DNA of 64,000 bases from Plasmodiophora brassicae (GCA_039704465.1 JASFAU010000017.1:682001-746000); one strand, 5' to 3'. Positions 10,630-22,460 are shown, counted from the stretch's first letter. Program-made: numbers and translations. The notes: generated by a model from the sequence alone, not told the origin.

Positions 10630-11217
10630 TTGACGTCGGTTTGGGCCTTGTTCGTCGCCGCCTGCGCGGGTCGGAATGAACGAGCCGCCCTGGCCAAGAA
10701 CTCGGTGCATGCCTACGGCAAGCACATCCGTGGGCTCAGGTACTATTGTTGCCTGGTCGGTGATTACGACAGCCTGCTTGTCCTGCAGGACGATGCGCCA
10801 TCTGATCACTGCCCGTCCATGAGTGCGAAGACTTTATCGAACTTTGTTCGGTTCAAGAGGGGCGTCAAGGGGGCGCCTCATGTCGATGCCTCCGGCGTGC
10901 CCGTGCTCGATCGGCGTGGGGAGCCTGTCGTCTGCCAAGGCGGGTGGGACGGTCCTGGCAACATCGAGCAGTTCGAGTCGGCTGTTACGGCAGCGCATGC
11001 GGCGCGCGATCAACGCGGAAACTTTGAAGACGCGTGCAAAGATTGCTGGGACGCGTTTCAGGGGGCGCTGTCAATGTTCGTAGACGCGACTCTGGCGTTG
11101 ACGCATGACGCGTCGCCGCGCGCTGTCTCGGTGCATGATGCCCGCTGCGCGAAGACAAGGGTCAAGTTTGATATCGGTCGCACCGATCGGCTGCCCCGTA
11201 TGCCCCTCCTCCGCTAG
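10630..11217 (+). CDS. Fragment resembling Crypton-type tyrosine recombinase N-terminus
   Basis: The reading frame is open across this interval and extends upstream of 10630 without an ATG, so the 5' end is unresolved. The protein has a KNSVHAYGKHIRGLRYYC stretch, a TLSNFVRFKRG block, a GVPVLDRRGEPVVCQGGW segment and AAHAARDQRGNFEDACKDC. From memory of that class, this order (core-binding-like helices, G-W turn, Cys-x2-Cys end) resembles the N-terminal part of Crypton-like tyrosine recombinases. No catalytic R...HxxR...Y part is seen downstream; possible remains lie in frame fragments up to about 11875. It is probably a decayed mobile element, but assignment is tentative. Confidence 0.35.
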   Translation: MTSVWALFVAACAGRNERAALAKNSVHAYGKHIRGLRYYCCLVGDYDSLLVLQDDAPSDHCPSMSAKTLSNFVRFKRGVKGAPHVDASGVPVLDRRGEPVVCQGGWDGPGNIEQFESAVTAAHAARDQRGNFEDACKDCWDAFQGALSMFVDATLALTHDASPRAVSVHDARCAKTRVKFDIGRTDRLPRMPLLR

Positions 11218-11963
11218 CACTCCGGGGTCGTCATGTCCCTCCAGCTTTGCGCAAGTGTCAGACGCCGTTCTTGAGGAACGGACCAAATCTCCGTTCGCTC
11301 CGTTGAGGGGCATACTGGTCATCCGATGGACCATCGGATGGCCCTGCTGGCTGCTGCTGCATTCGCCTGTAGGTGACGTCAACGACCTCGACATGAGGGT
11401 CCCACTGCAATTGGGCCGGTCGTCTGTTCGGGCGATGTTTGTCAGGAGGCTCCTGAATATACCCCCATGACGTTTGGAGATCAGCTGCGAGCACATCGCA
11501 GCCTTACACGATACAGCCATCTGAGGCCAGATTCTTAAGCATCGTTTGTGGGCCTGTACAGTGAACCAACCCACAGGCGGCACGTGATCATTTGGCATTG
11601 CTGCGAAGTCCCCTGTGAACGACGTTTGGGCAGAAGACGAACCAGCGTTGTACTACGGTCATGGTCTTCGCTTGGGGATGCCGCGATCACGACGCCGTGT
11701 CGACGGTGCTGATCCGAACGTCAAGTTGCTCATGAACCGTATCGTAAGAGACGTCGTTCGACAGGGAGGCAGAAGCGGGACGGCGCCTTCCAAATCCCAG
11801 AAGCGTAAACCGACGAGCGAGAAACGTTTTTCGCGCGGCGTGTCGGAACTCGGAACGTTCAGCTTCTGGAAATGATCAACCTGTGCGTACTATTCTTGCA
11901 CCTTGCGAAGCCTGCATGCACAGGTTCAACAATGGGATGGGTTTAGAATAGGCAGGTCGGTTC
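11218..11963. other. Unassigned, possible 3' remains of the recombinase-like gene
   Basis: Short plus-strand readings are present (for example the open stretch 11615-11875 with a basic, Lys/Arg/Ser-rich end). No splice model I tried gave a recognisable catalytic domain. Nothing else was seen before the stop codon of the next gene at 11964. Confidence 0.3.
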
Positions 11964-13683
11964 TCAGCTAGAGGAGGCGGTGATAGGAACGACTTGCGCG
12001 GCGGCAGCACGCGCCTGAAAGTCGGCGCCGACGGTCGCCATGACGCTTGATGACGTATCCCGTGCCACGACAGGTTGCGGGACGGGCAGTACAGGGGGTG
12101 GCGCGAGGGCACCTTCCAGCGGGATGGCGGGATTAGCGATGTCGCGGCAGATCGACTGGTGCTTCTGTCGTTCCGTCACGCGCCGATCGATGTCGATCAG
12201 TTCAATGTCGAGCCGGCGCGCACGACGCCTCTGAGCGTGCTCGTGCTTCAGCAGCTCCGCGGTGGCCATCTCCTGCCACCCGACATGCTTGACGCAATCG
12301 TTGCGTTCGGCGTCGCAGAACGTCAGATCGCTGACGTCTTCCTGGGTCAGCGACGTCGAGAAGCGCATCCTGGCCAATGCGAACGGGTACCCGCAGACCA
12401 GCAGCGGTGCCTTTCTGTCGTCATCGTCTTCTTCGATCCAGGAGTCGTCCAGGTGGTGGTGGTGCCCGTCTTTGATAACGGCGTCCGTCAAGGCCCGCGA
12501 GCAGCGAACCTCGGTGCCGGCCTCCAGGCACTCTTCCAGATGAGCGGCGAACGACACCAACGGGATGTCGCCTTTGCAGGCCAGGCACAGCGCCGAGTAG
12601 AGCGGCTCGGTGCGTTCGACGATCGAGATGTCGGCCTCGGCTAGGTGCTCGAACCGTCGCATGAGACTCTCGTGCCGAGCGAACTCCAAGCCGCTGTTGA
12701 CGAGCCCCTGATAGATTCGGATTGTCTGCAGGACCACTTCGCATTCGGTCCGCCGGCGCTTCAGATGCACGATGATGGCACGGTCACGCGCGTCAACGTC
12801 ATCGCCCGGGATCGCGGAGGAGAATCCAAAGTCGTCATTGGCCGTGTCCGGGTCGAACAGTGTCCGTCCTTCGCCTTCGTCGGACGACAGTTCGACATCG
12901 GTGTCGAGCGCCGGTACTTCCGGACCGGACACCAGGTCGTCCGACAGCCGCGACGCGAGCTCCCGTACCGCCGCCATGCGCCGTTTCAGCGTCTCCGGCG
13001 ACATCAACGACGAGTACGGCTTGCCCCCATGGACAGACATCATCGGCGGCATCGTCAGCACCCCGCGCTTGCGGCGCTTCTTTGGCATCGCCCCCTCCGT
13101 TGCACACTTTGGACCTACATGCGGCGTCGCAATTAGGAAATGAAGACGACGCGAAGACGGAAACGGCCGTCTTCTTACATGTGTAGGATTGCATGCGCAT
13201 GGCCTGCTGCGTCGTGATATTGACGCAATCGGGGTGGAACCACCCGTCACACTGGTCGCATCCGATCATGAATTTGTCGGCCTGGTACGGCTTCAGGCAG
13301 ACGCAGTACAACTCGTTGCCGTGCACCATGTCGGCCGGGTTCTGCCCATACGCGCCCCGGCTCGTATCGGACGTCTCGCTGGCGTCATCGGCGATGCTCG
13401 CAGCGACGCGCGTCAGCGGTCGCCCGCCACGTCTCGGCGGGCGCCCGCGTGGCCGCCCCCGGCCGCGCGTCCCGCGGACCCGGGTCGACGCGGTCTGCAC
13501 GACCTCCGTCAGCGCCGCCGGACGACGCTCACGCCGCGGTCGCGACGTCGACGACGCCACCGCCGCCGGCACATCCGCCTCCTGTTGCACACTGCCGGAT
13601 GCCTGCACGTCGACGGCGCCCTCGACGTCGTCGGCGCCCGCCGCTGCCGCCGCCGCCGCCTCCGGCTCTGCCGCACCCGACAT
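11964..13683 (-). CDS. CFP1/Spp1-like PHD-finger protein (COMPASS subunit)
   Basis: Two exons (13683-13179 and 13114-11964) around a 64-nt intron with GTAAGA donor. The join restores the last Cys pair of the PHD finger (CPKC), giving about 551 aa. The N-terminus is Ala-rich (1-45) then Arg/Gly/Pro-rich with AT-hook-like RGRPRGRPP (about 75-84). A PHD finger at about 125-175 has the CFP1-type order ELYCVC, MIGCDQCDGWFHPDC. The C-terminal half matches the CFP1 C-terminal domain: CLACKGDIP with a following H-x3-C, a CGYPFA turn, and a Cys/His/Trp cluster (FCDAERNDCVKHVGW). CFP1/Spp1 reads H3K4me3 through its PHD finger in the Set1/COMPASS complex. No CXXC domain is present. The gene starts about 140 bp from the MULE TIR. 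Confidence 0.78.
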
Positions 13684-13823
13684 CAGCCGATGTGCGATCG
13701 ACGCACCCAATCTCCAAATGAACTGCAAACGCCGCCGGGTCGCCGTGAACGTTACAGCGACGGCAAAACCGGCGGGAACAACAGCGACGGGTGTTTTTCT
13801 GCGTCTTTTTTTGGAGTGTTGCG

Positions 13824-13980
13824 AAAAAAGTTCGTACGAACTTACGAACTTCGGTACAAAAAAATGACCTTTACGAACTTCGGTACAAAAAAATGACCTT
13901 TACGAACTTCGGTACAAAAAAAATGACCTTTACGAACTTCGGCATAAAAAATATACCTTAATGAACTTCGGTGTATAAAA
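13824..13980. repeat. Left TIR of MULE-like element
   Basis: About 155 bp beginning AAAAAAGTTCGTACGAAC and then built of four to five units of about 29 bp, each with ACCTTTACGAACTTCGG followed by an A-rich run. The inverted copy is at 25796-25951. The outermost GTTCGTACGAAC is itself a palindrome. Confidence 0.88.
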
Positions 13981-14341
13981 CCTTGGCGAACACTGACGTA
14001 CTTAAGGTATGTAGTTTGACGGGCTTCGGGAGGGTGCCTACAATGAACCACATGCAATCGTACCGTCAATGCCAGCGACGGAATTGTGCCCGTCTCGGCG
14101 CAGACAGATAACGGACGGATTCGTTCGGCGAAAAGAACAGCTTTGAAAGATTAACCGCGTAGCGCAAACGTATTCACAGCACTATAAGGTCTGTATTGAA
14201 CAGGCCGAAACCGCAGGAAACATCCGACAAGACACGATCACTTACGTTCGTTCAACACGCTGTTTCTTGTTCGCCATTAACGGCGCGCTGGCGGGATCGA
14301 AGGGAGGACAGGGGGTTCGTGTTTCGCGCCGATCGCGCTCC
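13981..14341. other. MULE internal region between TIR and transposase stop
   Basis: No gene or motif was recognised in these 360 bases. They probably hold the 3' untranslated end of the transposase transcript. Confidence 0.4.
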
Positions 14342-16361
14342 TCATGCCTGGACAGTCATAGGTCCATCAACTGTCACCCACAATGTCATTCCGAGGTACC
14401 CAGTCCCGGCCAGCTGGGTGCGCAAAATATCGTCTGCTTCCAGCAATGTCGTCAGCTCTACCTTCTGAGCAGCTGTCAGTCCCGTCGTCAGGCATTCGTC
14501 CGCCAAATGGTACGACAGCTGCTTATTCCATTGACGCAGCTCGTTTCGGGTTACAATAACCAACCGGCGCTGGTCCCGCTCTATGGCGTTCCCGCAGGTT
14601 TGGCAAAGCGGCTTTGGGCCTCTGACCGAAACCTGTTGAACAGACATCCCCAGCGGATAACGTTTGCGCCTCTGTTGACCACGTTGCTCGCTTCTCTGAT
14701 CGCTGGTCCCAGGTGACCGCCCCTGATCAGACATGGTGGGGAAAACTGACGGCAACGTTTCCGAAGGTGTAGGCGGATCATTTCGAGTACTGTCGGGGGG
14801 CACAACGCGGGTAGCAGGACGGGGGGTTTGCTCTGAACTCGTATCCGCATTTCGAGCCGGTCGATCAGTCTTAAGATACCATAAGCGCCCGAGCACGTGT
14901 CCATTCAGCGTTGTACTATCCGCCTTGCGCACACAGGGACTCATCATGCCGTCGTAATACACAAATTCCCCTCTCAGGAGGACGAGCGATGCGAAGTGGT
15001 TTCGGCGACAATTGCGCACGACCATGGCGGCAAGGTCATATTGCCATGCTCCGAAGGTCAGTGTCACCGGTTGTGGAGTATTCCACGCGGCGCTGCGTTG
15101 TGGTAAGTCGGAGTGAAGAATAATTTCTACCAGTGGCGGATAGTGCTGGATGACGTAAGATTGCAGCGACAAAGACCCTGAGCAGGCAGCAGCGTGAGAT
15201 TCCTGCGGATCGACACAGGTCATGTCGATTGCGCTGCATGTCAGGAACCCATTTTGGGAATCGAAATCCCTGCCGAGGTATGCATCAACCATCGCCTGGG
15301 TTACAGCCGAAGAGCTCAGCTGCATGATGTTCCGAGAATCAAAGTCCAGTAGAGCGCACTCCCGAGTCCTTAGTGTAACTCGGTTGTGGCACGAAGAATT
15401 CGAACACAGTAGCCGATCCGCGATAACCATCCTGAACAAGTCTGGAACAACATTGGAGAAATTGTCTCCAAAGTTGTTCCACATGTCGTGGTGGCCGGTT
15501 GACGGATAGCCTAGGCACCGCGTTGCCCACAGGAATCGGGCTTCCTCATGAGAGCCTTGCCCAATAAGTGTAACTGCTTCCAGCAATTGGGGGTGGCTTG
15601 CAGGTATATGTAGACCCCAGTATTTCTATGAAAATATCGGTATCCATCGACGGTCAGCGAGGCGCAGTCGCAGCACGAGTGAAAACCTACATGTAAGATG
15701 AACACCGTCATTAGGCCTGTGTCCACCGCGCAGGTGTTGACTGCGTCAAAGGCTCTGGACATGAAACATCAACTGCTGTTCGCTTCTGTCTTAACTGCCA
15801 ACTGCTTACCCGTAACGGAATCCCCAAGGAAGACTGTGTCGTGACAACGCGTCATGATGCACAGGAGGCGGATCATCCAATGCCTCAACAGGCGACATGA
15901 CCTTTTCTGCTGGAGGAGAACGAGGGCCTTTAGGCACTATCGTCGACAGCAGCAGATCTGCACCTTCGTCGCGCCTAGACGGAATCGGACTTGATGGCGG
16001 CACAGTCTGATCGGGTTGATACCAAACGCGGCACACTTTGGAGTGGCGGAACTTCTCCTTTTCGGGCCGCGTCTTAAGCCACACTAGTTTTGTTTTCGAC
16101 ATACCATCATAGAACAAGCAGGCACCCCCAATGTAGATAATGGACGTGAAATGTCCCCCCGAACCGAATATGACTGCTGCTAACCGGAATGTCGTGCCGT
16201 TCAACGTGATGGTACAGGATGGCTTAGCTATGCAAGCGCGAGGCACGTACTCGAATTCAAGTATCAAAGGTGGCCCACTCACGAACTTCCAGCGGGAGAG
16301 CGTGCGCACCCCCGAACACATGTATGCGCCCCCTTGGTTATCGTCCAGCACGCGAAATGCA
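14342..16361 (-). pseudogene. MULE transposase gene, 3' part (after LINE insertion)
   Basis: This part continues the transposase after the LINE: coding 16348-15810, then 15754-15691, then 15625-14342, with introns of 55 and 65 nt. All three phases join. It first completes a peptidase-like domain whose NTC motif lies in the 5' part: here GGHFTS and FYDGM. After a Pro/Ser-rich linker comes a PWGF block and a second, related domain with NTCAVDTGLM at its start and NHFAS plus YYDGM further on. A basic, Gln/Arg-rich tail with a CQTC pair ends the protein. The Cys...His order resembles ubiquitin-protease-like thiol peptidases; activity is unknown. The part cannot be translated in frame from the 5' half because of the 6.6-kb insertion. 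Confidence 0.72.
16349..16361. repeat. LINE target-site duplication, 3' side
   Basis: CACGCGAAATGCA on the plus strand, identical to 22996-23008. It abuts the TTTAG-repeat tail of the LINE. Confidence 0.93.
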
Positions 16362-16367
16362 GTTTAG

Positions 16368-16396
<29 letters not shown>
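16362..16396. repeat. LINE 3' tail, (TAAAC)n on the element strand
   Basis: About seven copies of TTTAG on the plus strand, read as TAAAC repeats at the 3' end of the minus-strand LINE. A short tandem repeat instead of poly(A) is typical of the I-like group of non-LTR elements. Confidence 0.9.
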
Positions 16397-16398
<2 letters not shown>

Positions 16399-16867
16399 TG
16401 TGTTTCGCGCTTTTCAGGCAGGCGCCTCGGTCTCGGGTCCGAGGACCGTAGGATCGCTTCCAGAACGGCAGCTTCTCCCGGCCTGGCAGTGCCGGCCTGT
16501 CACCTTTGTGCTGGGATCTCGCAGGTTGGCGACTCCGGGGCGAGTCTGAGGGCTCAATGAGCAACCCATAGGTTCGTAGACTTTGATCTTCCTCACTGTG
16601 GTTGATCTGGCTACACTACTGACGACATCCACCCCCACGTGGGAGGTGGTCACCTGTTTTACAGGCGCCCCTTCGCCTTCCAACCTGCTCAAGTGATCCC
16701 CTAAGAAAACTCCTAAACGACACTTACTGGGCTGTCGGGCACCCATAACATTTAGGCCCTGTGGCCTTGGCGGGGCAGGGTAACCTGCACCGCGAGATCG
16801 CGTTGGTAGCATATCAGCACGGATTTGTTCTTCGTTCTGGGTGGTGTTGGTGGTCTTGGCGTGTTTG

Positions 16868-19800
16868 TTAGATGTATAGGCACTTTTTGTCCTTTGCCGA
16901 CTTGAGAATGTTAGTCATCTCGTCTTCATGTTTCCAGAGGGCTTCTGTGAAGGAGTTTTTCCATAGTCTCGCGTATGCGTCGCGTTCTTGTTGTAGTTTG
17001 TGATGCAATGCGGTGCAGTGCAAGATCTGATGCTCGATGGTTTCGGTTGCGTTCCCGCAGTGCCGGCATTGAGATGACTCTCCGGCCAAGTCTTGGCTAA
17101 TGTTATAGAGGTGCTGCCGTGCGCCGCAGTGTCCCGAGCGGGCGCGATTCAGCAGGGGGTGAGTATGGATTTTTCTGCTGTCGTATGCTATGTTTTTTGC
17201 GTCGTCTCGATATCGTTGTCGGTTGGGATAGTCTTCCCATTTGCTTTCTTTGATGTTGTTCTTTAGATGATCTTCTAATCGGTCGGCTGCCATGCGTCTC
17301 AAATGGAGTTTGTAGGAGGATATGAATGGGGAGTGTTCAACTCCGCATAGACCTTTCTTGGCCGCCCGTTTGGCCAGTTTGTCGATTTCTTCGCTGTGCC
17401 CTATTTCCAGGAATTTCCTTCTGCGGGGGGTGGCGGAGTCCGAGTCTGAGTCATCGTCGCTGCTGCAATCAGCGTCGTTGGACTCTCTGGGCTCTATTTG
17501 GATGGGGTGGGTTTTGTCTACGTAGGCGGGTACTGTATGCTCACTGCTACTGTCCGTGTCGGTGTGGTCGTAGTTGGTAGGAGAGGGCGGTGTCTGGTAT
17601 TGGATTTCTTTCAGTGTAAGACACGGGGGTTGCGAGTTGGGACAGTCATTCATCTTTTCACCGTCTGCTTCCGATAGGTCCTTGCGGTTTTTTACAGGTG
17701 GTTCTCGGTTGTGGTTTTGTTTCCGCACTGGGCTCAGGTCTTGTGTGTTTCCGCAGTCGCTTTGTGTTTCGGTGTCGTCCTGGATTTCGCTTTCCAGCGT
17801 GCTGCTCGGAGCTGCCGCGTCCTTCGGTAATGGGACGTGGCTAGGGATGAAGTGTACGTGTACCTCATTGTTGTTCGCTACCACTTGAGCCAGTTTATCT
17901 GCGCAGGCTGCCACCTCGTCATGAACCCTTTTAGGTCTTGTTGGGAGGGCCTGTAGTTGTCTGATCCACGATAAAGAGTCCGAAAATATGTGTACTTTGG
18001 TGTCTTTGACATCTTGTTCGGCAGCTGTGTCCAGGCCACATCCTAGTGCAATGAGTTCTGTCTCGTAACTGGATTGTACTATGATGGAGCTAAGTGCAGT
18101 TTCCTTACTTCCTCTGTAGGAGGGTCGGTCCTGTTATCAATATACAGGAGGCTGCCCCTGCATTTTCTCCCGGTGTAAGGCTTCCGTCAGTCCATATTTC
18201 TACTGGTGCTTCTTGCGGTAGTAGTTCCCCTGCAAGGTGTTTTTCTATAGCCTCTGCTCTAGAACTTGTGTGGAATTGGACTTGGTAGAGGTTTTCTAGT
18301 ATCTGCTCGTCTATTTTTACTTTCGGGTGGACGTCCGTGTACGCTCTGGGCATGTTTTCAGAGAGGGTCTTTTCCACTATTCCGAGGGGGGTCCAGCCAT
18401 CGCCCTCCCCATCCCATGTGTCGTACTCTTGTCCTAATAGGGTGTCGTTAGCAATCGCCGATAGTACCGCCGTTGTTGTACTTGTGCATATGGCATCTCG
18501 TAGTAATGGAAATCCTGTCATTGCGTGCAGCAGAGGTGTTGGCGTAGAGCAGAACGCACCAGCATATGCTCTCATGTACTCATTGTATGCAATTTCTAAC
18601 GGTCGAAGTACGCTTTTCATTTCTTTTCCAGTCTCCGCTCCTAGTATCGGCAGGTAGTAGTTTAGTTTCCCCCCAATGAATCCTTTGCATATTTGATGGT
18701 ATGTCTTGGTGGGAAAATTGTATTTTAGGAGTGACCTGACTGCTCTGCACCTTTGCCTGATATTGGCTGCTATGCCTGTGAGGTCGATCATCATCATCCC
18801 GCTTCTGTCTTCCTCATTTGCGCGCAACGTGATTCCCAGGTACTTAACTTCTGGGGCCGTCGTAATTCTGGTTTTGTTCGTCTTTAGGCAGTCATCTGGG
18901 TTATACTCATTGAAAAGTATCACCGTTTTGTCCCAGTTGATTTTGATGTGGTTGTCTTCACACCATTTCATTAAGGCTGCGTTCTTCCGACGCAAGATGC
19001 GTTTCACCTGTTTCTTTGTTTGTCCGGTTGCCCAAGTGGCGATGTCATCAACGTAGATGTTGCTAGTGTCTTCTTCAAGGGGAGCATCATACACGTATAT
19101 TGCCCATAGGAGTACACTCAGACTTGACCCTTGTGGGATCCCGCTCGTTTGCTTTCGTTGCCTGGACGTGGTTCCGCGGTGTGATACTTCAAATTTCCTG
19201 TTTGAGAGCCATTCGTCGATTATTAGTATTAGGTAGGGGTCAATTTGCATCCTTCGCATCTTTTCGATTAGCTTAACATGTTTCACTCTGTCGAATGCTT
19301 TTGTGAAGTCATAGAATATGGTTGCGAACTGTTTGTCTTTAGCTGCCGCGCACCCCGCATGGTGAAGTAGGCGTATCAGCGCCTGGGACGTGTTGTGGGC
19401 CTCCCTACCCCCTGTCTGGTTTGGTGGTAGGTGTTTTTCGGCTTGGTGGCGTAATCGGGTTTCAATTATCGATTCGACTAGTTTGGCTAAGTTCGACAGG
19501 AGGGCTATCGGTCGGAATTCGCCTGGCTTTGCCTTCGGTAGGGGCCGAACTTTGGCGATTTTTAAGTCGTCTGGGAATTTTCCATCTTTGACGATGTCGT
19601 TGTTGATGGCTGCCAGGATATATTCCGCTGTTGTTTCATCTTCGCATGCTCTTTTGAGGAGCACGTTTGTGATGCCGTCTACTCCTCCGGCGGAACGAAT
19701 TTTGGCTCGCTTCAGGGCTTTTTCAAGTTCTCTTCGAGTGATAGGTGTTGGCCTATTGCTTTCTTTCTCTGTTTGGAGAGCCTTAATTAATGCGTCGTGT

Positions 19801-21326
19801 TCCATCCTTTCTTTCTCTGTCGTTTCAAGGTCGTTATCGTCGTAGATGCTGGCAAATTTTGTTGCTATTTCTTCAGCCTCCTCGCCGGCTCTTTTGGATT
19901 TGATTGTTCGTGGCGTTCGTTTGCTGTTAAGTTCAGGGTTGATCTCTCTTATTAGCTTCCATGTCGTGGCGCCTGTGGAGTCAGCAACCGCTGTCTCTGC
20001 CAGTTCAGTGTATCGTTGTACCTTGGCTGTTGTTTTGTATTCTCTTAATACTTCAATGCTTTCATTACGGAGCGTTGTTTTCAGGGCCTCCATGTAGGCC
20101 TCAGGTTTTTGGTCTCGTCGCGCTTTTTGGAATGCTTCTTTCGCCTGTTCTTTCCTACGACAGGCGTCTCGGAGGGCTGTAGTCCAGAATCTGTGGTTTT
20201 CTCTGGGTGTTTCTTTATAAGCAATGCTATTTCTGATTATGCTGCTTAGTTTGCTCAGGCTCGCTTCGGCGATGTTTTCGTATTCAAGCCATAAGGTGAT
20301 GTTCTCGGTCGTAAGGTTGATGTCAACTGTCGATTTGTGGTCATTTTCATCGAAAAGTGATTCGGGTTCGGTGATTGTTAGTGCAGTTTCCATAATCGTG
20401 ATTTTGTGGTCGCTATCCAAGTCGGGACCTAGCCTCCATGCAAGGATGTTTTCGCGCGCGTCACTATTGCACATGGCAATGTCAAGCACGCTCCCTTTTT
20501 CCTCGTTAGCGGGGTCGTATCTGGTGGGCTGCGTGATATCGTTCAGGACTTCGAACTCAATCAGGATTGGGTCTAGGTAGGGTCTTCGTGCTGTAACCGA
20601 GGCATCTAGTCGGCGGTCTCGTGTGTTGAGGTCACCTGTGATGATTGTAGGTCTGTTTTCACTTGTGACAAACCGCTCTATTTCGTTCCAGTATGCTTTG
20701 CGTGTTCGCTGCTTAACATCAGGGGGGATGTAGGGGTGAATGAGTAGCGTTTCGTCATTGATTAGGACCATTTGAGTTGTGATCCTTTTGTTTTCAAATT
20801 GCTGTAATTGCTCCGCTTTGATTCGTTTTGCGTTTATGTTCTTTGTCCAGAATATTCCCGACTCAGTATTCAGGTCCGAGTAGTCGTAGTTGGGGAAGTG
20901 AGCAATTTTCCTTCTAGAGCCTAGTTCAGATATACATAGTATGTGGATTTTGTTCAGTTTCGCGAATTCTGCCAGTCGTTCAGCTTTGAGTTTAGTCAGT
21001 GTTCGGGCGTTCCACTGTCCGACGTTTAGTCGGTTCTGGTCGACAGCGTCTTGTGAATTTGATTCTTGTAGGTTGAGGTCGTTCAGCTCTGCATTAGTTT
21101 GGATGTACTGCAGTATCGAGGTCTGTCTAGCGTTATGTTTGTTCCTGGTTCCGTTGCCTGGTGGGGGGATTCTGTATATTGCGTCACGCGCTTCTTCTAA
21201 CCTCTTGTTAAGGGGTGGGAACTCATCCAGTGCTCGGGTGGGGTTCCAGGTGCCATGCGGGCTGCAGCTTGGTTGGGTTTTATTGCGTGAGTGGAGCCTT
21301 CGGATGGTGACGTCTTCAGAACTCAT
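16868..21326 (-). CDS. LINE ORF2: endonuclease-reverse transcriptase-RNase H
   Basis: Starts at an ATG overlapping the ORF1 stop by 11 nt. Residues about 100-320 form an APE-type endonuclease (GQWNART, CISELG, GDLNTRD, SDHK). RT spans about 540-800 with the catalytic FYDFTKAFD and YVDD (YADD is the usual form). RNase H begins near residue 1040 (EIWTDGS), with later ETELIAL and HIFSDSLSW blocks. The frame shifts by one base near 18118, just after EIWTDGS; the continuation is open to 16868. Unusually, about 130 acidic, low-complexity residues separate HFIPSHV from the RNase H end block GHSEEIDKLAKRA. A CRHCGN...H...C motif lies near the C-terminus. It makes target-primed cDNA copies of the element RNA. 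Confidence 0.88.
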
Positions 21327-22460
21327 TGATTGTCTTGGATCGGTGGGGGCATCTGGTGTAGAAGTGCGTGTTAGCTGAGCAGGTGACGCAGAAGGTGAGC
21401 TTGCTCTGCTTTTCGGTCTCCGTGAGCGGGCACTTTTTCGTGGCATGGGGCGCGGAGCATCCGTATCCACAGCGTAGTTTCTCGCAGGCTGGGTCCCGGC
21501 ATTCGATGGACTTGCATGTGCGACATACGATGCTAGTGTTCGAGCGGCATTGTTTGATTCGCCACTGCATCTTTCCCGCTCGGATTTTCTTGGCCTTGGC
21601 CACTGTATCCGCTTCCTCCTTAGTCGCGAAGCTGGCAATTGCATGGTTTCCGGAGTTCGTCTGTGCGATGTTGTAGGGCACCGGCTGTCCTGGGTAGCCG
21701 ATCGACAATATGTCATCGATATCGTGGACCGAGCAGTTGTAAATGATAATCTGTCTGTGGTGTGATTGGCCCGGGCGGCATTCGGCGCCGATCGCCTGAG
21801 CCGCTCCTTGTATAGCCCGATATTGGCCTGCACCATGGGGGGGTCAGAGGTGTGTAAATGTGTCGAGGTGTGCTGGGTATGTGTTGAGTTTTTACCCTTT
21901 TTTAACCCGTGTAGTAGGAATTCGTTCGGGCGCTTGCCCTTGCTGATGTTCGATGTGAGGTTGAAGTGCTGCAGCCCAGGGAGCCGCTGGTGGAGCATAG
22001 CTATCAGGCCTTTGGCGCTCGTCGGGGTGTGCGGGATGACTGCAGCCGTGTCATGGTAGTCATCTTCATCTGTGCTCGTTGGAGGTGTGCTCCAAATGCG
22101 CTCAAGGGTGGCAACGTCGGTTCCAGCTTTAGCGGCTTTCCACTTCGGCCTGGCTACATTTCGCTCGTTAGGCATAGGCAGCGGTTCGTTCGTCCTAGAG
22201 CGCTTTGTGGCTAAGCGGTGTTCAGCGTGTTCGGTGTCGAGAATTTCCATTCTGTCACCAGTGCGGGGGTCGTGGTCCATCGTCCGGCCAAGGTATGCGC
22301 CTCCTGCTGTCAGTGTAGGGGTTGGAGGGTGCGCCTCGGACTCCGCAGCGGGCTCACCTAGCGGAGGGCTGTGTGCTGTTAGGGCATTGTCATATATGGC
22401 GCAGGGGTGCTCTGTGTTTTGGTAATTTTTATGATGACTTCGCTGTTTACCTTTTCTCAT
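21316..22460 (-). CDS. LINE ORF1: gag-like nucleic-acid-binding protein
   Basis: The first ATG of the long frame is at 22460. The N-terminal half is low-complexity and basic. The continuation with sensible protein sequence lies in the next frame after a C7 run (21837-21843): an RRM-like segment (IIIYNC ... AIASFATKEEADT) and then several zinc knuckles (CRTC-x5-CRDPAC, CGYGCSAPHATKKCP, CVTCSANTHFYTRCP). The stop at 21316-21318 overlaps the ORF2 ATG. Reading through needs a -1 shift at a C-CCC-CCC heptamer that is correctly phased for ribosomal slippage, or one lost C in this copy. ORF1 proteins coat the element RNA. Confidence 0.7.
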
